Positions 1 to 6,290 are shown, numbered from the stretch's first letter. The stretch is 8,172 nt of DNA from JAATFY01 sp049276515 (GCA_049276515.1 JBASWO010000152.1:1-8172), one strand, 5' to 3'. Notes: generated by a model not told the origin, from the sequence alone. Program-made: numbers and translations.

Positions 1-1079
1 GCAAGACGGTTCGCACCATGAAGACCTGTGCAAGCTACTTCTCCGCACGCCCATAATCCTTCTACAGTCGAGCGACCTTCTGCGCCGGTCATAACACCAC
101 CCATATGATAATGTGCCGCTGGGCGTACAGGGATGGGATGCAAAGATGGATCAATATGCGCCGTCATGCATGATGCATAAATGCTTGGAAAACGCTTAGA
201 AAAGCTTGATCCTATGGATTGGCGGGCATCTAGAAATACGCGATGGCCCTTTTGCATATGCTGCCATATAGCGCGCGCTACAATATCGCGAGGCTGCAAC
301 TCATCTACAAAACGCTGATTGTTTTCATCAATCAGAAGTGCACCTTCACCACGCAAAGCTTCTGATGCCAAAGGCATAGGATCACGGCCACAATCTATGG
401 CTGTGGGATGAAATTGCATAAACTCAAGGTCACCTAAAACGGCACCAGCGCGCGCAGCTAGAGCAAGACCCTGCCCCCAACTGCTGAGTGGATTTGTTGT
501 GTGCTGCCATAAGGCGCCGGCACCGCCTGTCGCAAGTACAACGGCATTTGTAGGAATGATTGAGGCTTTACCCTTAATCTCCACTAAGACACCAGAGACG
601 GCGCCGCTATGTGTCAGAATGTCGCTCGCACATGCATCTTCAATGACTTCAATGGAAGGCATTAGCTTTACGGCCCTGATAAGGGCCTTCATGATTGCCG
701 CGCCCGTGCCATCACCAGCAGCATGGACAATACGCCGTTGGCTATGGGCAGCTTCGAGACCTAGGCGCAAACGCCCCTCTTCATCCCGATCAAAATTCAC
801 ACCCGTGTTGATAAGTTGATCAATGATGGATGCGCCATCTTCTGTAACCTGGCGAGCAATAGAGGCATCACTTAATCCTGCCCCTGCTTTTAAAGTATCA
901 GCAGCATGTAATTGTGCAGTGTCATGCGATCCAACGGCGGCCGCAATCCCACCTTGGGACCAACCACTGCTAATCCCCTCACCTAATTTTTTGGCAGATA
1001 AAACAATCACGGGCATTGGCGCTAGCGATAATGCTGTTGTGAGGCCAGCAAGCCCCGCACCAATGATGACCGCTTTCAT
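1..1079 (-). CDS. nadB: L-aspartate oxidase NadB (3' end cut by window edge)
   Basis: This gene encodes the FAD enzyme that oxidises L-aspartate to iminoaspartate, the first step of de novo NAD synthesis; NadA uses the unstable product. Translation of the minus strand gives 359 intact codons with no stop before the left edge. The dinucleotide-binding motif GAGLAG is at residues 7-12. The SQGG motif typical of the succinate dehydrogenase/fumarate reductase flavoprotein family follows near residue 45. Residues matching the E. coli active site are visible: E109 in LGLEAAHSQRR, H224 in FMQFHPTA, R264 in LQPRDIVAR and R358 in TGLHGANR. E. coli NadB has about 540 residues, so roughly the last third, including the C-terminal helical domain, lies outside. 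The start ATG shares one base with the nadA stop (TAATG). There is only a weak ribosome site, so translational coupling to nadA is likely. A nadC gene could follow, but that is not seen. Confidence 0.96.
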   Translation of the reverse strand, partial: MKAVIIGAGLAGLTTALSLAPMPVIVLSAKKLGEGISSGWSQGGIAAAVGSHDTAQLHAADTLKAGAGLSDASIARQVTEDGASIIDQLINTGVNFDRDEEGRLRLGLEAAHSQRRIVHAAGDGTGAAIMKALIRAVKLMPSIEVIEDACASDILTHSGAVSGVLVEIKGKASIIPTNAVVLATGGAGALWQHTTNPLSSWGQGLALAARAGAVLGDLEFMQFHPTAIDCGRDPMPLASEALRGEGALLIDENNQRFVDELQPRDIVARAIWQHMQKGHRVFLDARQSIGSSFSKRFPSIYASCMTAHIDPSLHPIPVRPAAHYHMGGVMTGAEGRSTVEGLWACGEVACTGLHGANRL

Positions 1080-2077
1080 TACCCGACCCGGATCATGCGC
1101 TCAACCGCTTCGCGGGCGCGCACAGCTATATCAGCAGGCACTGTCACTTCATGCGTCATGGTTTCCAAGGCATGGCGAATATTCTTGAGTGTAATGCGCT
1201 TCATATGCGGGCAGAGCTGGCAGGGACGAATAAATTCGGTTCCAGGATTGCTCGCCGCCACATTGTCACTCATTGAACATTCCGTGACCATCACAACGCG
1301 TTTTGGTTTTTGTGTTTCGACCCATTTGATCATATGGGCTGTTGATCCGGCAAAATCCGAAACAGCTACAACTTCAGGCGGGCATTCGGGATGGGCCAGA
1401 ACAACAATGCCAGGATGTTGCTTGCGATAAAGCTCAATATCAGCAGCTGTAAAGCGCTCATGCACTTCGCAATGACCTTTCCATGCGATAATTTTGACTT
1501 TGGTTTCTTTAGCAACATTTTGTGCCAGATATTCGTCCGGCAGCATGATGACTTCAGGCACACCTAAAGATTCAACAACTTTCACAGCATTGCCTGATGT
1601 GCAGCAAATATCAGATTCAGCCTTAACCGCAGCCGATGTATTGACATAGGTCACAATCGGAACGCCTGGATATTTTTGGCGTAGCAAGCGCACATCTTCA
1701 GCCGTAATAGATTCTGCAAGCGAGCAGCCTGCTTCCATATCGGGAATTAAAACTTTGCGTGAAGGATTGAGGAGCTTGGCTGTCTCAGCCATAAAATGCA
1801 CACCCGCCAAAACAATCACATCAGCTTCGGCTTTAGCAGCCTCACGCGCGAGCGCTAAAGAGTCGCCAGCAATATCAGCAACGCCATGATAAATTTCTGG
1901 CGTTTGATAATTATGCGCCAAAATAATTGCGTTCTTTTGTTTCTTCAATTGATGGATTGCATCAATGTCATCAGCAAACGTCGCCCACTCCATGGGAGGA
2001 ATGATGGTTTTGACTTTCTCATAGAGAGACGCCGTACGCTTGAGCGCTTCTGCTGTATGATTTTGAATGACACCCAT
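1079..2077 (-). CDS. nadA: Quinolinate synthase NadA
   Basis: This gene encodes the [4Fe-4S] enzyme that condenses iminoaspartate with dihydroxyacetone phosphate to quinolinate, the second step of de novo NAD synthesis. The 332 residues are normal for the family. The three cluster cysteines appear to be C118 (AGCSLAES), C203 (KGHCEVHERF) and C289 (QLCPHMK). Substrate-site residues expected from known NadA structures are present: H55 in LAHNYQ, S73 in AGDS, Y144 and N146 in TYVNTSA, H229 and E231 in AHPECP, and S245-T246 in GST. Extra cysteines (C158, C159, C232, C286) are not obvious ligands. The start is supported by TGGAG eight bases upstream of the ATG at 2077. That ribosome site lies inside the proximal candidate operator, so a bound repressor would cover it. 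The stop overlaps the nadB start by one base, making a two-gene operon. Confidence 0.97.
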   Translation of the reverse strand: MGVIQNHTAEALKRTASLYEKVKTIIPPMEWATFADDIDAIHQLKKQKNAIILAHNYQTPEIYHGVADIAGDSLALAREAAKAEADVIVLAGVHFMAETAKLLNPSRKVLIPDMEAGCSLAESITAEDVRLLRQKYPGVPIVTYVNTSAAVKAESDICCTSGNAVKVVESLGVPEVIMLPDEYLAQNVAKETKVKIIAWKGHCEVHERFTAADIELYRKQHPGIVVLAHPECPPEVVAVSDFAGSTAHMIKWVETQKPKRVVMVTECSMSDNVAASNPGTEFIRPCQLCPHMKRITLKNIRHALETMTHEVTVPADIAVRAREAVERMIRVG

Positions 2078-2082
2078 GACTT

Positions 2083-2099
2083 ATACTCCATTTGAGCAT
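2083..2099. promoter_or_regulatory. Candidate operator, nadA-proximal copy
   Basis: The plus-strand sequence ATACTCCATTTGAGCAT is an imperfect palindrome (6 of 8 positions pair around a central T). It matches a second element at 2149-2165 in 13 of 17 positions, including an identical TTTGAGCAT half. It overlaps the nadA ribosome-binding site (minus-strand GGAG at 2089-2086) and ends six bases before the start codon. Its place just downstream of a NadQ/NrtR-like gene suggests it binds that regulator, but this is inferred from position and symmetry. Confidence 0.5.
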
Positions 2100-2110
2100 T
2101 AGTAGGTTCT

Positions 2111-2132
2111 AAAAAGAAGGCCGGTCGGCCTT
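2111..2132 (-). terminator. Terminator-like hairpin in the nadQ-nadA gap (possible attenuator)
   Basis: Read on the minus strand, AAGGCC-GACC-GGCCTT forms a perfect 6-bp stem with a four-base loop, followed directly by CTTTTT. This fits a short intrinsic terminator acting on leftward transcription. It lies 87 bases after the nadQ stop and 33 bases before the nadA start. It may simply end the nadQ transcript. If the promoter proposed at 2186-2214 is real, it lies inside the nadA leader and could attenuate nadA. The plus-strand reading lacks a T tract. Confidence 0.55.
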
Positions 2133-2148
2133 GTGGTTATTTCAACTA

Positions 2149-2165
2149 ATGTTCGGTTTGAGCAT
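2149..2165. promoter_or_regulatory. Candidate operator, distal copy
   Basis: The plus-strand sequence ATGTTCGGTTTGAGCAT is the second copy of the element at 2083-2099, in the same orientation, with centres 66 bp apart (about six helical turns). Its own symmetry is weaker (5 of 8). It lies just downstream of the best candidate nadA promoter. It also falls within the spacer of a much weaker alternative (minus-strand TTGGGC, 17 bases, ATTAGT). Such placement would suit repression by NadQ. No binding evidence is available from sequence alone. Confidence 0.45.
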
Positions 2166-2185
2166 AAGCCCAATTCATGAAGGAA

Positions 2186-2214
2186 TCTATAATAGAGATT
2201 ACCTTTTAGATCAA
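2186..2214 (-). promoter_or_regulatory. Candidate sigma-70 promoter for nadA
   Basis: On the minus strand, TTGATC (2214-2209) and TATAGA (2191-2186) are separated by 17 bases; each hexamer matches the consensus at four of six positions. It begins five bases after the nadQ stop codon and would start transcription near 2179, giving a leader of about 100 nucleotides that contains both candidate operators and the hairpin. The match is moderate, so the real start may differ. Confidence 0.35.
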
Positions 2215-2218
2215 TAGG

Positions 2219-3112
2219 TTATGACCTTGGTAACTTAGTTCCTGCCGCTGCGCGTTCAACGAGAACATCCCGTCTAAATGCGAAAAGTTTCGCAGGTCTT
2301 CCCATGCCTTGTGTCATAGCGCCTGTTTCTTCAACAAGCCCTTGCCCTTCAACAAGACGACGGAAATTTTGTTTATGCAAACGCAGGCCCGCCAGAGCTT
2401 CAACAGCGCTTTGCAATTGAAGCAACGTAAAACTATCAGGCATTAGTTCAAACACAACAGGACGATATTTAATTTTTGCGCGCAGCCGCGCTATGGCTGT
2501 CGCTAAAATACGGCGGTGGTCATGGGCCATGCTGGTCCCAAGCGTCGTACTCTTTTTATTTTTACTCTGCGCTTCATCGACGAGGCCAGCTTCCCACAAA
2601 AGTTCATAGCGTTGTAAAACAAGTTCTTCATTCCAATTTTTCATATCTTTTGGAAAAGCAATGGCAATGCGTTGATTGCGTTCGCGCTTGATAGCGGCAT
2701 CAGTGACGTCAGATTTCCAAACAGTCAGACCCGGCATAATGACTTTACTGATAATAGCGGGTACGCCTTTGCGATGATCTTCCCAAGGGAAATGCTTATA
2801 CCAAGGCGACCAGATAGCATTGCTTGGCGTTGCAGCGGGCCTTACTAAAGCAAGATAGCCAATGGATACAAATCGATCTTGCCCTGCCGCACGGTCTTTA
2901 TCAGCAAAGGTGTAGAGCTGTTCGACATACCCCAAAGGCTGACCACCTTTGCTTTTGGCCCAAGCACGCAAACCTTGCTCAAGCGTACGATGGCCTGTCT
3001 CAAAAGGACCTGATGGCAAAGCCATGTTGGGATCAATAAGAATCTGCGGATCATGGCCTGTTACGGCAACAATCACAGCGTTTAATTCTAATTTGATATT
3101 TTGGTCGGCCAT
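2219..3112 (-). CDS. nadQ: NadQ/NrtR-type transcriptional regulator of NAD synthesis (degenerate Nudix domain plus winged helix)
   Basis: This is a probable repressor of the adjacent nadA-nadB operon. Residues 7-150 look like a Nudix-type sensor domain. Residues 218-282 look like the NrtR-family winged helix, with FTLLQLQSAVEALAG, then LHKQNFRRLVEGQGLVEETG, and the closing GRPAKLFAFR. The Nudix-box region near residues 35-57 keeps the glycine spacing but has RAWAKS where an active enzyme has REXXEE, so hydrolysis is unlikely and ligand sensing is expected. NrtR proteins sense ADP-ribose or related nucleotides; the ligand here is not known. An in-frame stop at 3124-3122 makes the ATG at 3112 the first possible start, and its ribosome site is weak (GGCGG). 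The 297 residues exceed a typical NrtR; residues 93-135 (rich in W and P) and 150-200 are linker-like. The name nadQ rests on recalled family resemblance and gene order. Confidence 0.75.
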   Translation of the reverse strand: MADQNIKLELNAVIVAVTGHDPQILIDPNMALPSGPFETGHRTLEQGLRAWAKSKGGQPLGYVEQLYTFADKDRAAGQDRFVSIGYLALVRPAATPSNAIWSPWYKHFPWEDHRKGVPAIISKVIMPGLTVWKSDVTDAAIKRERNQRIAIAFPKDMKNWNEELVLQRYELLWEAGLVDEAQSKNKKSTTLGTSMAHDHRRILATAIARLRAKIKYRPVVFELMPDSFTLLQLQSAVEALAGLRLHKQNFRRLVEGQGLVEETGAMTQGMGRPAKLFAFRRDVLVERAAAGTKLPRS

Positions 3113-3120
3113 ACCGCCAT

Positions 3121-3149
3121 ACTAGGCGGTGATGAGGATTTCGCCTAGT
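3121..3149. repeat. Perfect 8-bp inverted repeat just upstream of nadQ
   Basis: ACTAGGCG and CGCCTAGT pair perfectly around a 13-base loop. The repeat fills most of the 49-bp gap between the lipoprotein stop and the nadQ start and ends eight bases before the nadQ ATG. No T tract follows on the minus strand, so it is a poor intrinsic terminator. It could be an RNA structure limiting nadQ translation, an operator over a weak promoter (minus-strand TAGTAT at 3123-3118), or an mRNA-protecting stem behind the lipoprotein gene. Confidence 0.5.
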
Positions 3150-3161
3150 GCTTCAAGCTCT

Positions 3162-3536
3162 TTAGTAACCGCTTGATGAACTTGTATAGACGGGACCATT
3201 ACCACCTGAGCTGTAATTACCACCAGCGTTACTGTAACTCACTGGAGGCGGCGCTGAGCTGTAGTTGGCTGGCGCTGATGAGGAGTACCCATCTTTAGTA
3301 TGCTTATCCATCGTGCCTAAGAGATAACCTGTACCAACACCTACCGCACCACCGATCGCTGTACCGCAAGGGATACAACCACCTGTTACAAGTGTACCAA
3401 CGGTACCAAGAGCCATACCAGCAGCACCGCCAGAGACCATACGCTGCTGCGTGTCATCTAGATTGCTGCAGGATGTAAGAGCCAACAAAGCGACGGCAAC
3501 ACAAGAGGTGCGCGCAAAATGTGAAAACTGGGCCAT
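3162..3536 (-). CDS. Small glycine-zipper outer-membrane lipoprotein
   Basis: This encodes a 124-residue exported lipoprotein of unknown role. The signal peptide has a short basic start, a hydrophobic core (CVAVALLAL) and a lipobox LTSC with the lipidated cysteine at C23. Ser at +2 predicts outer-membrane sorting by the Lol rule known from E. coli. Residues 35-75 are a glycine-zipper segment with many small residues, able to insert in membrane as a helical hairpin; a CIPC pair (C54, C57) sits at its turn. Residues 84-124 form a low-complexity Ser/Tyr/Gly/Pro tail. I chose the ATG at 3536 because GAGGGAG lies six bases upstream. The ATG at 3542, which would add two residues, directly touches that ribosome site. 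Related small glycine-zipper lipoproteins are linked to envelope integrity, but function cannot be assigned. It has no visible tie to NAD synthesis, although it could be co-transcribed with nadQ. Confidence 0.82.
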   Translation of the reverse strand: MAQFSHFARTSCVAVALLALTSCSNLDDTQQRMVSGGAAGMALGTVGTLVTGGCIPCGTAIGGAVGVGTGYLLGTMDKHTKDGYSSSAPANYSSAPPPVSYSNAGGNYSSGGNGPVYTSSSSGY

Positions 3537-3611
3537 AACCATCTCCCTCGGGAAAAAGACTGTCTCATTGTTTTGAATCTAAATAATGAATTTTTAATGA
3601 CTAAAGATTCG

Positions 3612-3640
3612 TTGGGACGGAATATTTTTTGGTCTAATAT
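3612..3640 (+). promoter_or_regulatory. Candidate promoter for the GST gene in a divergent intergenic region
   Basis: TTGGGA (3612-3617) and TAATAT (3635-3640) are 17 bases apart, each matching the sigma-70 consensus at four of six positions. They lie about 50 bp before the GST start. The whole 3537-3687 gap separates divergent genes and is AT-rich, as expected for promoters on both strands. I found no convincing promoter pair for the leftward lipoprotein gene and no clear operator. Confidence 0.4.
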
Positions 3641-3687
3641 CAACCCCCTATCCTTTCGCTTACGAAATAGTCTTCAAGGAGACAGAG

Positions 3688-4317
3688 ATGTACAAACTGT
3701 ATTACGCACCTGGCACCTGCTCCTTGGCTGTTCATATTGCGCTCAATGAATGCAACCAACCTGTCACTTTAGAAAAGATTGATGTCATGGCTGGCCCGCA
3801 GCGACCGCCTGAATATTTAAAATTAAACCCACGTGGTGCTGTGCCGCTTTTAGTTGATGATGATCTTGTGTTACGCGAAGGCGCTGCGATCTTGATCCAT
3901 ATTCTTGAAAAGCATCAAAGCCCTTTGCTGCCCAAAAGCGGCAAGGAACGCAGCGTAGCCATACAATGGCTGATGATCATCAACGCTACCCTGCATCCTG
4001 CTTATGCCCGTGTTTTCTTTTTAAAGCGCAATGCCCCTGAAGATGCGACGAAAGAAAAACTCATGGATGTGGCGGCGGCTATCATCAATAAAATTTGGGG
4101 CGAGATTGAAGAGCAGTTAGGCAAGACCTCTTATCTTGCAGGTGATCAGATCACCATCGCTGACATTTTGATGAGCGTCATTGCGAATTGGAATGGGAAT
4201 GTGCCAAGACCCATCACTTTAGGGCCTCGCACCAAGGCTTTATTGAAAATTGTGAGTGAACGCTCGGCCTTTAAAAAAGCTCTCGCTGTTGAAGGCGTAG
4301 ACTATAAGGCAGCCTAA
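3688..4317 (+). CDS. Glutathione S-transferase, beta-class-like
   Basis: This encodes a 209-residue cytosolic glutathione S-transferase, expected to conjugate or reduce substrates with glutathione. The thioredoxin-fold N-terminal domain begins YYAPGTCSLAVHIAL, which resembles beta-class enzymes where the cysteine after PGT (C11 here) is catalytic and forms a mixed disulfide with glutathione. The cis-proline is P53 in GAVPLL, and the glutathione gamma-glutamyl site is E64-G65 in LREGAAI. The all-helical C-terminal domain holds the conserved N-capping box T156-I-A-D159 in ITIADILM. Length is typical. AAGGAG lies six bases before the ATG. The gene stands alone on the plus strand and overlaps the convergent hydrolase gene by four bases at its 3' end. 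The physiological substrate cannot be told; detoxification or thiol redox roles are both possible. Confidence 0.9.
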   Translation: MYKLYYAPGTCSLAVHIALNECNQPVTLEKIDVMAGPQRPPEYLKLNPRGAVPLLVDDDLVLREGAAILIHILEKHQSPLLPKSGKERSVAIQWLMIINATLHPAYARVFFLKRNAPEDATKEKLMDVAAAIINKIWGEIEEQLGKTSYLAGDQITIADILMSVIANWNGNVPRPITLGPRTKALLKIVSERSAFKKALAVEGVDYKAA

Positions 4318-5057
4318 ATAAATTCTTCGATCGTGCGCCATAAGAGATCTAAATCTTGTGGTCGACTGAGGCGGTGATCCCCTTCTTTGATAAAAATTGT
4401 ACGCACATCATCTGTTGCACAATTTTCTGTAATACGGATCGCATGCTGCCAGGGCACTTCTCTATCATTCAAACCTTGCAATAAGCGCACTGGGCATTGC
4501 ACAGAAATCACTTTACGCAACAACAGATGTTGCCGGGCTTCTTTGACTAACTTTAACGTAATAACCGCCTGCTCACCTTCGGGTGCAGTTTCATCATAAA
4601 TAAAACCATCACGCTCAAGACGGCTCTGTTGCTCTTTCGTCATTTTGAGCCACATCAGATCTTCGGTAAAATCTGGTGCCGCCGCAATGCCGATAAAAGC
4701 CTTGAGGCACTCGGGTTTTTGTATCGCTAGTAGGAGGCCAAGCCACCCTCCCATGGAGGATCCAACTACAATTTGGGGGCCTTTCGTCAGCCGCTCAATG
4801 ACAGCGCACGTATCTTCAAACCAATCGCCTAAGGTGGCCTCTTTAAAATCACCGCTGCTTTGCCCGTGACCCCGATAGTCAAAACGTAGGAAATTGAGCC
4901 CAGCTTTGCTGCATTTATCAGCTAAATAGGATGCTTTGGTGCCAGTCATATCGGAAGCAAAACCGCCACAAAAAACGATGCCGGGCTTATTTTCATGCCC
5001 ACTCAACCGTTGATAAGCCAGCTGCCGATCCGGTAAGCTAAGAAATTCAGGAGACAT
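4314..5057 (-). CDS. Alpha/beta hydrolase related to mitochondrial ABHD10 (acyl-thioesterase type)
   Basis: This encodes a serine hydrolase of about 247 residues with no signal peptide, so probably cytosolic. Counting from the ATG at 5057, the nucleophile is S101 in GSSMGG, the acid is D198 in GLNDREVPW and the base is H228 in EGDHRLS; the oxyanion-region motif is GGFASDMTGTKA near residue 31. These segments, with RFDYRGHGQSSG, TLGDW and CPVRLLQG, closely follow the pattern I recall for human ABHD10, a mitochondrial S-depalmitoylase and acyl-glucuronide esterase. That fits an alphaproteobacterial ancestry, but the bacterial substrate is not known. I prefer the ATG at 5057, since AGGA lies five bases before it. 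An in-frame ATG at 5093 would overlap the divergent glycosyltransferase by 27 bp and lacks a good ribosome site. The 3' end overlaps the GST gene by four bases. Confidence 0.87.
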   Translation of the reverse strand: MSPEFLSLPDRQLAYQRLSGHENKPGIVFCGGFASDMTGTKASYLADKCSKAGLNFLRFDYRGHGQSSGDFKEATLGDWFEDTCAVIERLTKGPQIVVGSSMGGWLGLLLAIQKPECLKAFIGIAAAPDFTEDLMWLKMTKEQQSRLERDGFIYDETAPEGEQAVITLKLVKEARQHLLLRKVISVQCPVRLLQGLNDREVPWQHAIRITENCATDDVRTIFIKEGDHRLSRPQDLDLLWRTIEEFI

Positions 5058-5066
5058 TGTAATCCT

Positions 5067-6290
5067 ATGCCCGCGCCGCCAAAGACTCTGCAATCTAGCA
5101 AGCCTGCATCATCCCACAAGCCATCTTCGCGTGTTGCGAGAACCTGTGTTTTGCATCTCTGCGCGGATCTTGAGCCTGGCGAGACTGCGCGTAATATCGT
5201 TGATCTGGCCGTCCTGACGCAACGCGCAGGCTGGCGTACTCTTATTGCCTCAAACGGTGGCATGCTCGTGCAAGAAGCTGAGCGCGCAGCTGTACGTCAT
5301 ACAAAAGTACCCCTGGGCAAAAGCGGCGTCTTCACCAATTGGCGCAATCGTGTGCAGCTGGAAAGTTTACTACAACGTGAGCGACCCGCCATTATTCATG
5401 CGCATGGTATCGACGCTTTACTACATGCCATTCCTTTATGCCGTTCGCATCGTTTGCCATTGATCGTTGATTTAACACGCCCTCTTATTGATACACCGCG
5501 CACACACAAACTGTTTAAGCATCTCAATGATATTTCCTTCTTAGTCCGTGTGCCTTCTGACTTTATCGCCATGCAATTGCGTGAGCATTTCCATATTGAT
5601 CCAGATCGTGTCTCGACAATCCCTCCTGGCATTGATTTGCGCATTTATGATGCAGCTTCCATTAGCCCAGAACGTCTCCAGAATTTAAGTCGTATGTGGC
5701 GCCTACCAGAACAAGCAACAGTTGTTCTCGTTCCGATGCCTTTTATGGATGGCAGTGGTCATAAGCAATTTTTGGCAGCACTCGATCACAGTAAACGAAA
5801 AGATATTTATGCTGTGCTGATTGGTGATGAACGCCGTGCACCTGGTATGCGCGCTGAAATTGAAGATCTCATCAATCGCTATCATCTCAATGGCAAAGTG
5901 ATCATGCCAGAATATTGCTTGGATTGGCCGGCAGCTTGCTGGCTTGCCAGCCTTGTTGTCGCACCCAATATAGCGCCGCGTGGTCAGGCAATTAAATTGT
6001 TGGGCGCACAAGCGATTGGCCGTCCTGTGATTGTGACGGATTGTGGTGCTAATCCCGAAATGGTTGTGAATGGTGAAACCGCTTGGGTTATCCCACCCGA
6101 TGATATTCAAGCTTTGACTGAAGCCTTACGCGAAGCCATTGATATGCAGTCCATTCAACGCATCGATATTGCCGAACGCACACGTAACTTTATTGCCGAT
6201 GCTTTCCCACAAAGTGCATGGTTTGAAAATATGATGGAACTTTATGAGGTTCTTTTACGCCCAGCAGCACGTACAGCTAAAGCGGCTTAA
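5067..6290 (+). CDS. GT4-type glycosyltransferase lacking the EX7E acidic pair
   Basis: This encodes a 407-residue GT-B-fold glycosyltransferase, probably cytosolic or at the inner membrane face, adding sugars to an envelope glycan or lipid. After a Pro/Ser/Lys-rich leader (residues 1-23), the acceptor domain begins VLHLCADLEPGETARNIVDL and includes PAIIHAHG (H113). The linker has IPPGID (185-190). The nucleotide-sugar domain includes VLIGDE, GKVIMPEY and GRPVIVTDCGANPE (E331). At 305-313, where GT4 enzymes usually carry E-X7-E, the residues are R305 and G313. The enzyme may therefore use a different site or be inactive. The only start with support is the ATG at 5067; its AGGAG is 13 bases away, longer than usual. 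A weak promoter (TTGATA at 5010-5015, then TAAGCT) would lie within the hydrolase gene. The stop is immediately followed by the convergent permease stop. Donor and acceptor are unknown. Confidence 0.85.
   Translation: MPAPPKTLQSSKPASSHKPSSRVARTCVLHLCADLEPGETARNIVDLAVLTQRAGWRTLIASNGGMLVQEAERAAVRHTKVPLGKSGVFTNWRNRVQLESLLQRERPAIIHAHGIDALLHAIPLCRSHRLPLIVDLTRPLIDTPRTHKLFKHLNDISFLVRVPSDFIAMQLREHFHIDPDRVSTIPPGIDLRIYDAASISPERLQNLSRMWRLPEQATVVLVPMPFMDGSGHKQFLAALDHSKRKDIYAVLIGDERRAPGMRAEIEDLINRYHLNGKVIMPEYCLDWPAACWLASLVVAPNIAPRGQAIKLLGAQAIGRPVIVTDCGANPEMVVNGETAWVIPPDDIQALTEALREAIDMQSIQRIDIAERTRNFIADAFPQSAWFENMMELYEVLLRPAARTAKAA

Noticed and set aside
499..1430. Open frames of about 100-120 codons on the plus strand opposite nadB and the end of nadA
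   Set aside because: The minus strand encodes complete NadB and NadA motifs through the whole stretch; the plus-strand translations have no recognisable domain and are antisense shadows.
2091..2165. The repeated TTTGAGCAT as a target-site duplication around an inserted element
   Set aside because: The intervening 57 bp contain no terminal inverted repeats or coding sequence, and the similarity continues beyond the 9 bases into a palindrome, which fits regulator sites better.
2078..2218. A NAD-sensing riboswitch before nadA
   Set aside because: The leader is only about 100 bases and shows one short terminator-like hairpin. I could not recognise the conserved layout of either known NAD+ riboswitch class, and a protein regulator is encoded next door.
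2123..3110. The 8-mer GGTCGGCC occurring at 2123-2130 and 3103-3110
   Set aside because: The second copy is the first codons of nadQ and the first is a loop and arm of the hairpin; there is no flanking similarity, so it is probably chance.
5003..5263. A minus-strand open frame covering the divergent hydrolase/glycosyltransferase starts
   Set aside because: It runs in a different frame from the hydrolase and opposite the glycosyltransferase, and shows no recognisable domain or good ribosome site.
5703..6110. A 135-codon minus-strand open frame inside the glycosyltransferase gene
   Set aside because: Its composition (many His, Asn, Ile, Cys) and lack of any motif fit a shadow of the plus-strand glycosyltransferase, which carries clear GT4-type motifs in frame.
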